Assembly: GCA_937958315.1 (NCBI GenBank) | Contig: CALFGH010000025.1 | Coordinates: 1 to 11,251, forward strand | Source: an uncultured Collinsella sp. | Lineage (GTDB): Bacteria > Actinomycetota > Coriobacteriia > Coriobacteriales > Coriobacteriaceae | Reading direction: 5' to 3' | Length of the DNA: 11,251 bases | Program-made: the position numbers and the translations under genes | Shown: piece by piece, positions 6,102 to 11,251 of the stretch | Numbering within the stretch: position 1 is the first letter of the stretch | How the letters are laid out: each line of letters starts with the position of its first letter | The notes under the pieces: model-generated | Databases searched by the model: none | Seen by the model: the letters and a program-made list of their open reading frames with translations, nothing else | Told to the model about the DNA's origin: nothing

Positions 6102-7202
6102 CTACTTAAGTGCGCCGGTCACGGTACCGCCGCCTAGGACGATGTCGCCGCGATAGACTACAACGGCCTGGCCGGGGGCGATGGCTCGCTGTGGCTCGTC
6201 AAAAGTCAGCAGCATTTGCCCGTTGGCGCCACGTGTAAGGGTCGCTGCCTGGTCCTTTTGACGGTAGCGGTACTTGGCACCTACGCGAATGCCGCCGGCG
6301 TCGAGCTCCGCCTCCATGCGTGCGTCAGGGGCGCTCCAGATCCAGTCGTTGGCCGTGAGCGCTGCGGCCGTCAGGTCCTCGGCCTCGCCCAGATGCACAA
6401 TGTTGTTGGCGGCATCGACGCCCGTCACATACACGGGATGCGCCATCGCGACGCCCAGGCCCTTGCGCTGGCCGATGGTATAGCGCAGCGCGCCATTGTG
6501 GCGCCCGACCACGCTGCCGTCGCGCCACACAATATCGCCCGGTGCAGCGGCATGTCCGCAGCGGCGCTCGATATAGCCCGCGTAGTCGCCGTCCGCGATA
6601 AAGCAGATATCCTCGCTCTCGGCCTTCTTGGCGTTGATGAAGCCCTGCTCGGCGGCAATGCGGCGCACGTCGCGCTCTTTGTCCAGCCCAGCCAGCGGAA
6701 AGATTGTGCGTGCTAGGCGCTCCTGCGTGAGTGAATACAAAAAGTAGCTCTGGTCCTTCTTGGGGTCCTCGCCGCGATGCAGCTGCCAGGTGCCGTCGGA
6801 CGCCTGGCTCGTTTTGGCGTAGTGACCTGTGGCGATGTAGTCGCAGCCCATATCGAGTGCCGCATCGAGCAGCGCGCCAAACTTAATATGGCGGTTGCAG
6901 ATGATGCACGGGTTGGGCGTCAGCCCCTCCTGATAGGCAGTCACGAAGCGCTCGATAACGTTGCGGTCGAAGGTCTGCTGTAGGTCGAGCACATGGTGGG
7001 GTATCCCCAGGCGCTCGGCGACGGCCTTTGCATCGGCGATGTCGCGGTCGACCTTGCTCATGCCCGTGACGGGATCGGGCGCGGGGCAGGTGAGGCGCAT
7101 GGTGGCACCAACGCATTCGTAGCCCTGGCGCTTGAGCAGATAGGCAGTCACGCTGGAATCGACGCCGCCGCTCATGGCGACGAGCACGCGCTTATTGTGC
7201 AT
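6102..7202 (-). CDS. mnmA: tRNA-specific 2-thiouridylase MnmA
   Basis: A 366-residue cytosolic enzyme that activates U34 of tRNA-Lys, -Glu and -Gln with ATP and inserts sulfur to form 2-thiouridine. The N-terminal PP-loop ATP site is AMSGGVDSS (residues 9-17). The nucleophilic cysteine is Cys99 in TPNPCIICN and the second, persulfide-forming cysteine is Cys200 in ESEDICFI. GHYAK (126-130) and GQRKGLG (244-250) are further family signatures, and the C-terminal beta-barrel domain is complete. The frame extends to 7364, but ATG 7202 sits 9 bases after AAGGAG and starts directly at the PP-loop strand. The upstream extension runs through a terminator and a promoter. The stop is 8 bases from the convergent HipA-like gene with no terminator between them. 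It lies downstream of cysK but separated by a terminator. The sulfur donor desulfurase is not in the window. Confidence 0.95.
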   Translation of the reverse strand: MHNKRVLVAMSGGVDSSVTAYLLKRQGYECVGATMRLTCPAPDPVTGMSKVDRDIADAKAVAERLGIPHHVLDLQQTFDRNVIERFVTAYQEGLTPNPCIICNRHIKFGALLDAALDMGCDYIATGHYAKTSQASDGTWQLHRGEDPKKDQSYFLYSLTQERLARTIFPLAGLDKERDVRRIAAEQGFINAKKAESEDICFIADGDYAGYIERRCGHAAAPGDIVWRDGSVVGRHNGALRYTIGQRKGLGVAMAHPVYVTGVDAANNIVHLGEAEDLTAAALTANDWIWSAPDARMEAELDAGGIRVGAKYRYRQKDQAATLTRGANGQMLLTFDEPQRAIAPGQAVVVYRGDIVLGGGTVTGALK

Positions 7203-7230
7203 GGGGAGGTTCTCCTTGGTGGCATGTGGC

Positions 7231-7270
7231 CAAAAAAGAAAAGCGGCGCGGGAGGCTGGTTCCGCGCCGC
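7231..7270 (-). terminator. Terminator of cysK; possible mnmA leader attenuator
   Basis: On the minus strand GCGGCGCGG (7270-7262), a 10-base loop and CCGCGCCGC (7251-7243) are followed by TTTTCTTTTTT (7242-7232). This is a strong intrinsic terminator 112 bases beyond the cysK stop. Only about 30 bases separate it from the mnmA start, leaving no room for a promoter downstream of it. Confidence 0.9.
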
Positions 7271-7274
7271 AGAC

Positions 7275-7283
7275 ATTGTAGCA
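7275..7283 (-). promoter_or_regulatory. Candidate extended -10 promoter for mnmA
   Basis: TGcTACAAT on the minus strand (7283-7275) is an extended -10 close to consensus, with no convincing -35 (the bases at 16-18 are GC-rich). Predicted start is near 7268, within the first bases of the terminator stem, so the mnmA transcript would begin with that hairpin. Confidence 0.45.
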
Positions 7284-7316
7284 AGTTCGGACGTCTCGTG
7301 GGACACCCTGATGGGA

Positions 7317-7379
7317 TGGGCTCAGACTGCCGGGAGAGAGGAGACCGGTTCGTCCTGGGCTCAACCTATGGGAGACAGG
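7317..7379. repeat. Imperfect direct repeat between cysK and mnmA
   Basis: Two copies of TGGGCTCA-(6-7 bases)-GGGAGA-x-AGG lie at 7317-7340 and 7356-7379, a 39-base offset. They fall in the untranslated tail of cysK. The conserved blocks flank a variable middle, more like a duplicated small motif than chance similarity. No function is apparent. Confidence 0.5.
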
Positions 7380-7381
7380 CC

Positions 7382-8320
<939 letters not shown>

Positions 8321-8378
8321 GGTGAACCTCCAAAGTGTTCAAATGACTGGATACCGTGTGGTTGTACGGTGCGTGTAG

Positions 8379-8418
8379 CAGCTAAACCCATAAACCTTAT
8401 AGGTTGTTCGTTTAGCTG
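8379..8418. promoter_or_regulatory. Nested palindrome over the cysK promoter (candidate operator)
   Basis: The outer arms CAGCTAAAC (8379-8387) and GTTTAGCTG (8410-8418) are a perfect 9-bp inverted repeat. The inner arms AACCT (8393-8397) and AGGTT (8401-8405) share nearly the same centre. It covers the P1 spacer, -10 and start site. The divergent Rrf2 regulator is the obvious candidate to bind it, which is inferred from position only. Confidence 0.55.
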
Positions 8419-8425
8419 TTGGCAA
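8396..8425 (-). promoter_or_regulatory. cysK promoter P1
   Basis: Minus strand: TTGCCA (8425-8420), 18-base spacer, TATAAG (8401-8396); predicted start near 8389. Both hexamers match consensus at five of six positions. The -10 lies inside the inner dyad AACCT-N3-AGGTT. Confidence 0.6.
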
Positions 8426-8427
8426 GC

Positions 8428-8456
8428 ATAGTAGACACTAAAGCCTAGTAACGCAA
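8428..8456 (-). promoter_or_regulatory. cysK promoter P2 (alternative)
   Basis: Minus strand: TTGCGT (8456-8451), 17-base spacer, TACTAT (8433-8428); predicted start near 8421. If used, the nested palindrome would become the 5' stem-loop of the cysK transcript. It is weaker by consensus than P1 but has ideal spacing. Confidence 0.4.
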
Positions 8457-8505
8457 TAGGAAATAGAAGATTATTACGAGTCGATTAACCATCTTGACGG
8501 GAATA

Positions 8506-8537
8506 GGTATTTTCAAAACCAATATTTCGGCTAGAAT
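8506..8537 (+). promoter_or_regulatory. rrf2 promoter with overlapping dyad
   Basis: TTTTCA (8510-8515), 16-base spacer, TAGAAT (8532-8537); predicted start near 8544, a leader of about 30 bases. An imperfect dyad GGTnTT-N3-AAnACC (8506-8520) spans the -35, a typical position for autorepression by an Rrf2 protein. Confidence 0.45.
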
Positions 8538-8573
8538 TTCTACGAATTAAAAGACCGAAAGGCAGCAATATAT

Positions 8574-9002
8574 ATGTTGGTTTCCACAAAGGGCAGATAT
8601 GCCCTGCGCGTTATGGTCGACCTGGCCGAGCACCAGGCGGCAGGCCGCATTCCCCTCAAAGAGATCGCCGCGCGTCAGGGGATTTCGGAGAAATATCTGG
8701 AGAACATTTTGGCCACGCTCGTGCGCGCCAATATGCTCTCGGGCATGCGCGGCAAAGGCGGCGGCTACGTGCTCACGCGCCCGCCCGAGCAGTACACGGT
8801 GGGCGAGATCTTGCGCCTGACCGAGGGCAGCCTGGCACCGGTCGCATGCCTGGACGGCGACTGCAAGGGCTGCTCGCGTTCGGACGAGTGCCCTACACTC
8901 GGCGTGTGGAAGAACCTGGACAAGCTCATCAATGACTACCTCGACGGCGTGACGCTCGATGCACTCGTTGCCCCCAACGAGGGCTACGACTACGTTATCT
9001 AG
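8574..9002 (+). CDS. Rrf2 family transcriptional regulator with four cysteines
   Basis: A 142-residue winged-helix dimeric regulator of the Rrf2 family (IscR/CymR/NsrR group). The N-terminus STKGRYALRVMVDLA is the family hallmark. The recognition region is about residues 27-52 (LKEIAARQGISEKYLENILATL), and the wing is MRGKGGGYVLTRPP (58-71). Cysteines at 92, 97, 100 and 106 (in ACLDGDCKGC and DECPT) resemble the Fe-S-ligating cluster region of IscR-type members, whereas CymR-type cysteine regulators lack it. It may therefore sense Fe-S status, redox or NO while controlling sulfur genes. It is divergent from cysK, with candidate operators at both promoters. AAAGG (8558-8562) lies 11 bases before the ATG, a slightly long gap. 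Assignment to the family is firm; the ligand and target genes are inferred. Confidence 0.92.
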   Translation: MLVSTKGRYALRVMVDLAEHQAAGRIPLKEIAARQGISEKYLENILATLVRANMLSGMRGKGGGYVLTRPPEQYTVGEILRLTEGSLAPVACLDGDCKGCSRSDECPTLGVWKNLDKLINDYLDGVTLDALVAPNEGYDYVI

Positions 9003-9011
9003 CTCCACCTG

Positions 9012-9069
9012 CCATTTGGGGACGGGGTTGAAATGGTAGATTTTCCTGTCCTCTGAGGCTTGGCAAATG
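9012..9069. repeat. Degenerate palindromic element C
   Basis: Directly behind the rrf2 stop. CATTTG (9013-9018) pairs with CAAATG (9064-9069), and CCATTT (9012-9017) pairs with AAATGG (9031-9036) in an alternative fold. It contains GGGGACGG (9018-9025), the same core as in the perfect palindrome at 10178-10266. It looks like a decayed member of the same repeat class, but this rests on one 8-base match plus location. Confidence 0.4.
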
Positions 9070-9071
9070 AC

Positions 9072-9108
9072 AAGGCCGCCCATCGTTGCGATGGGCGGCC
9101 TTCGTTTT
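9072..9108 (+). terminator. Terminator between rrf2 and the convergent membrane-protein gene
   Basis: A perfect 14-bp stem, AAGGCCGCCCATCG (9072-9085) with its complement (9089-9102), has a TTG loop and is followed by CGTTTT. The stem is symmetrical and sits between convergent stops, so it probably serves both genes, with the better T-run on the plus strand. Confidence 0.88.
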
Positions 9109-9139
9109 GGCGTGTTGTGGCGGTCCGTATCCGGCCGCT

Positions 9140-9505
9140 TTAGTTCCTGGCGACGCTGTCGAGAATGCTGCGCATGATGGATACCAGGATGCTGCCCATA
9201 AAGGCTGATCCAAAGCCGGCAATGGAGATACCCGCGCCCAACAGATTGACCGACAGGTAGCTGGCCAGCTCGAGCATAAAGCTGTTGACTACGAGCTGAA
9301 AAATACCAAGCGTGATAATAGTGAGCGGCAGCGAGATGACCGTCAGGAACGGCTTGACGAGCGAGTCGACGATGTTGAGGAACAGTCCCACGAAGGCAAA
9401 GCAGACCCAGGCGTCGGCCATGCCGAAGGGCTGAATGCCGGGGACGAGAAACGTTGCAATCGCGATGGCGATTGAGGTCAAAAGCCAGTTGAGCAAAAAG
9501 CGCAT
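9140..9505 (-). CDS. PF04020 small membrane protein (phage holin family / YvlD-like)
   Basis: A 121-residue, four-helix integral membrane protein. Hydrophobic segments lie at about residues 3-22, 32-50, 54-79 and 85-112, with few charges. The sequence LNIVDSLVKPFLTVISLPLTIITLGIF is the conserved core of the PF04020 family (annotated as phage holin family 4, or YvlD in Bacillus). Despite the name, most chromosomal members are not in prophages, and no phage genes are nearby here. The function is unknown; envelope-stress links exist for some relatives. The ATG at 9505 follows AAAGGA by 8 bases. It is a single-gene unit that converges on rrf2 with a shared terminator. Length is typical. Confidence 0.85.
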   Translation of the reverse strand: MRFLLNWLLTSIAIAIATFLVPGIQPFGMADAWVCFAFVGLFLNIVDSLVKPFLTVISLPLTIITLGIFQLVVNSFMLELASYLSVNLLGAGISIAGFGSAFMGSILVSIMRSILDSVARN

Positions 9506-9828
9506 GGTGGGAATCCTTTCTTGCGCATGGCGTGGTGAGGGGGCGTGAGGGGCACATGCCTTTGCAACTCGGATAGATGCGTGGGCACGGTCCTGTTTGG
9601 GCGCCCATTGTCTCAGATATTCGTGGAGCTTGCGTGCGCATTCGGTTTCAAAACGGCGCTCGTCCTAGAAAATGCGCCGCTGGCAGAGAGTCTTGTCGCT
9701 TTAGTTTGGTGGTGTGCTAAACTGCTACGGGCAAAAGCCACAGGCGTTGCCCTATTGCATAGAACGGGCGAGCGATGCCCGATGTCAGTATCAACTTCGA
9801 TGCCTTTTGGCGGGTTTGGTGGTGATCG
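9506..9828. other. 323-base divergent intergenic region
   Basis: This lies between the leftward membrane-protein gene and rightward yerC. Its right half carries a candidate yerC promoter, a dyad and two small hairpins. The left half shows no convincing minus-strand promoter. An open frame on the plus strand (9545-9832) has no ribosome-binding site, runs into the yerC start and resembles no family I know, so it is not called. Confidence 0.5.
9693..9781 (+). promoter_or_regulatory. Candidate yerC promoter, dyad and leader hairpins
   Basis: TTGTCG (9693-9698), 19-base spacer, TGcTAAACT extended -10 (9715-9723). The dyad TTTAG (9701-9705)/CTAAA (9717-9721) sits on the spacer and -10, a plausible autoregulatory site. 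Downstream are two hairpins: GGGCAA (9729-9734)/TTGCCC (9747-9752) and CGGGC (9765-9769)/GCCCG (9777-9781). Neither is followed by a T-run. Confidence 0.35.
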
Positions 9829-10128
9829 ATGAATATCGAGAACATGTTTGACAAGCCTGATGTCAAGCAGCTGGTCCACGCATTTAGCCTTTTGGACGAC
9901 GAGAAAGATATCCAAGCGTTTTTGACCGATATCTGCACGCCGCGCGAGATTTGCGATCTATCGCAGCGTCTGCAGGTCGCGCGTTACCTGGACGAGGGCG
10001 AGCCCTATGTCGAGGTTCAGGCCCGTACCGGCGCTTCGTCCACCACGGTGAGCCGTGTGTCCAAGGCACTCAACGGCGAGTACGGTGGCTATCGCAAGAT
10101 CCTCATTAAGCTGGAGGATGGCGAGTAG
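9829..10128 (+). CDS. YerC/YecD family TrpR-like regulator
   Basis: A 99-residue, all-helical DNA-binding protein of the TrpR superfamily, YerC/YecD branch (PF01371). The conserved block FLTDICTPREICDLSQRLQV (31-50) leads into the helix-turn-helix PYVEVQARTGASSTTVSRVSKAL (59-81) and the tail NGEYGGY. These three are diagnostic for this branch rather than for the tryptophan repressor itself. Its regulon and effector are not established. The ATG is preceded by GGTGGTGATC, a good match to the 3' end of 16S rRNA, ending just before the start. Length is typical (about 100 aa). It is a single-gene unit with a terminator 28 bases after the stop. No trp genes are nearby. Confidence 0.9.
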   Translation: MNIENMFDKPDVKQLVHAFSLLDDEKDIQAFLTDICTPREICDLSQRLQVARYLDEGEPYVEVQARTGASSTTVSRVSKALNGEYGGYRKILIKLEDGE

Positions 10129-10156
10129 GCCAGCGACAACATTGAATTACGAAGAG

Positions 10157-10180
10157 CCGTCCCTCCGGGGGCGGTTTTTT
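10157..10180 (+). terminator. Intrinsic terminator of yerC
   Basis: CCGTCCC (10157-10163), loop TCCG, GGGGCGG (10168-10174, one G-U pair), then TTTTTT (10175-10180). The last three T bases are also the first bases of the adjoining palindrome. Confidence 0.92.
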
Positions 10181-10266
10181 GATCCCCTGGGGACGGAGGA
10201 AAACGGATCACAGAGGGGGTCAGTCTAACCCGGTGATCCGTTTTCCTCCGTCCCCAGGGGATCAAA
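10178..10266. repeat. Perfect 34-bp-arm palindromic element B
   Basis: Arms 10178-10211 and 10233-10266 are exactly complementary over 34 bases, starting TTTGATCCCCTGGGGACGG. The 21-base centre itself contains a 4-bp helix (GGGT 10217-10220 with ACCC 10228-10231). Each arm also carries its own small palindrome CCCCTGGGG. The perfection indicates a recent or selected inverted repeat, like the palindromic units mobilised by REP-associated transposases, or a cruciform-forming site. No transposase is encoded here. Confidence 0.9.
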
Positions 10267-10299
10267 TCTGTTGGCGTGGGGCAAATCTGTCCGCGTGGG
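10263..10299. repeat. Tandem 19-base direct repeat at the end of element B
   Basis: CAAATCTGTTGGCGTGGG (10263-10280) and CAAATCTGTCCGCGTGGG (10282-10299) match at 16 of 18 positions with a 19-base period. The first copy begins inside the right arm of the palindrome. Confidence 0.75.
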
Positions 10300-10348
10300 C
10301 GGGTAGGATGGATGCATTGATTATTGCGAACGGTTTGAGTGGAGGACC

Positions 10349-11251
10349 ATGCCTGTTCGAATCTATACCACCAATGCCGGCACGGATTTGAGCGATGCCG
10401 AGTCGGCGCTGCTTGCCGATCTTATTGCCCGCCACGGGCGTGCCGTGCTGCTGGCGCCAACGTTTGCCGAGCTCGACCTGTGCCGTCATGATGCGGCGGA
10501 AGCCGGCGTTTCGCTGGGTATCGACTACAAGACGCCTACATCGTGGCTTCGCTCGCTTTGGGAGCTTTTGGGCGACGGGCGCGGTTTCGTCGACAACCTG
10601 CAGCGCCAGATGCTGTTCTCGGACATGGTCACGCGTCTCGATGATGTCGACCTGCAGCCGCTTTCGCGCAGCCAGGGTACAGTGCGCATGCTTGCGCGCA
10701 TGGCCCGCGACGTGTTGCCGGGCGTTGCGGGGACGACGGCCGAGCGATGCCGTGACAACAATTGCCGGCCTGAGCCAAAAAGCGATGCCGAGGCTCGTGT
10801 GTTCGAGCTTTTGCGTGCCTACGCGGGCGGTTTGGACCGTCGAGATATGGTCGAGCCCTGCGAGGCAGCTGACATTATAGCCGGTGCCCTGGCCGATAAC
10901 CTGCCGGCGTGCACCCGCGCCGTATGCGTGCGCGGTGTCACGTCGTTTACGCACGGCCTGCTTGAGCTGCTGTCTGCCGTGGCGAACAATGGGGGAGAGG
11001 TCGTCGTGCTGCTTGCCTGCGAGCAGGCGGCGATGCGCGAGGAGCTTGCCACGGCATTTGATGCCCGCGATGTGTTGTTTGAGATCGCGCCGCTAGGGGA
11101 GGGTGTCGGCGCGTCTGATGCCGCTTACGGGACCGCCGCTCAGCCTGCCTTTATTGAGGTCGCTGGCCCCCATGCCCGTGCTCATGCTTATGCGGACGCA
11201 ATTGATGATCTGGTAAAAACGTGCCGGGGTTCCGAGGTCGACGGCGCTTCT
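10349..11251 (+). CDS. AddB-like / PD-(D/E)XK nuclease family protein (partial, 3' end missing)
   Basis: The frame is open for 301 codons from ATG 10349 to the window edge. The start follows GGAGG (10341-10345) with a short 3-base gap. The protein begins MPVRIYTTNAGTDLSDAESA. It resembles the inactivated-helicase N-terminus of AddB/RexB-type subunits of double-strand-break resection nucleases: LLAPTFAELDLCRHDAAEAG, then GIDYKTPTSWLRSLWELLGDGR, later AVCVRGVTSFTHGLLELL and EVAGPHARAHAYADAIDDL. The last block is the region where these proteins switch to the second helicase-like domain. There is no Walker A GxxGxGK[ST] in the N-terminal segment. The nuclease motif and iron-sulfur cysteines, if present, would lie beyond the window. 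An addA-like gene downstream is expected but not seen. The call rests on general resemblance, so treat it as moderate. Confidence 0.55.
   Translation, partial: MPVRIYTTNAGTDLSDAESALLADLIARHGRAVLLAPTFAELDLCRHDAAEAGVSLGIDYKTPTSWLRSLWELLGDGRGFVDNLQRQMLFSDMVTRLDDVDLQPLSRSQGTVRMLARMARDVLPGVAGTTAERCRDNNCRPEPKSDAEARVFELLRAYAGGLDRRDMVEPCEAADIIAGALADNLPACTRAVCVRGVTSFTHGLLELLSAVANNGGEVVVLLACEQAAMREELATAFDARDVLFEIAPLGEGVGASDAAYGTAAQPAFIEVAGPHARAHAYADAIDDLVKTCRGSEVDGAS

Noticed and set aside
7203..7364. N-terminal extension of MnmA
   Set aside because: It would translate through the cysK terminator and the mnmA -10; the PP-loop begins right after ATG 7202.
7270..7381. T-box or riboswitch in front of mnmA or cysK
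   Set aside because: I looked for a T-box AGGGTGGnACCGCG core; CAGGGTGTCCCACG is too different, and no known riboswitch core was recognised.
9140..9505. Prophage marker because of the 'phage holin family' name
   Set aside because: PF04020 proteins are common chromosomal membrane proteins, and no endolysin, tail, portal or integrase gene is present.
8547..9641. 364-codon minus-strand frame over rrf2 and part of the PF04020 gene
   Set aside because: It runs through a terminator and two confirmed genes, and shows no recognisable domain.
9545..9832. 95-codon plus-strand frame upstream of yerC
   Set aside because: No Shine-Dalgarno, overlaps the yerC start, contains the candidate promoter and dyad, and has no family resemblance.

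Overview
The window is a GC-rich chromosomal segment. It is dense with short transcription units in both orientations and has Actinomycetota-like codon use. The mix of families (FucO-type lactaldehyde reductase, M42 peptidase, YerC/TrpR-like regulator, PF04020 small membrane protein, AddB-like nuclease subunit, long palindromic intergenic repeats) best fits a gut Coriobacteriia such as Collinsella. The genus is inferred from memory of these families, not shown by a marker gene.

Layout, left to right. (1) The 5' end of an unidentified, very basic protein reads out of the window on the minus strand (1-125). (2) A YoaK/DUF1275 membrane protein (+) ends at a strong hairpin terminator. (3) A convergent, noticeably AT-rich gene (-) encodes a tubby/LURP-one-like protein. 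It lies next to a 412-base AT-rich intergenic stretch and looks like acquired DNA. (4) A highly expressed-looking fucO homologue (+) is followed by a 130-base composite hairpin. (5) An M42 aminopeptidase (+) has a textbook terminator. (6) A fused HTH-HipA-like kinase (+) carries Asn where the catalytic Asp is expected. (7) mnmA (-) and cysK (-) are followed by a divergent Rrf2 regulator (+) with four cysteines. These three form a small sulfur-handling neighbourhood: cysteine synthesis, tRNA thiolation and an Fe-S/cysteine-sensing type of repressor. (8) A PF04020 membrane protein (-) comes next. (9) A TrpR-like YerC regulator (+) is followed by a terminator that runs directly into a perfect 34-bp-arm palindrome. 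(10) The first 301 codons of an AddB-like/PD-(D/E)XK nuclease family protein (+) run off the right edge.

Regulation visible in the sequence includes a nested dyad sitting on the cysK promoter opposite the divergent rrf2 gene, and an rrf2 promoter whose -35 overlaps another dyad. An extended -10 for mnmA abuts the cysK terminator hairpin, so that hairpin would form the very 5' end of the mnmA transcript. Intrinsic terminators are clear after the DUF1275, M42, cysK, rrf2 and yerC genes. Three intergenic palindromic elements, two of which share a GGGGACGG core, sit directly behind genes or terminators and look like a REP/MITE-like repeat family.

I see no rRNA, tRNA, CRISPR array, prophage structural module or recognisable transposase gene. 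The most promising leads for something undescribed are the HTH-HipA fusion with the altered catalytic loop, the sulfur-locus regulation, and the long-palindrome family.
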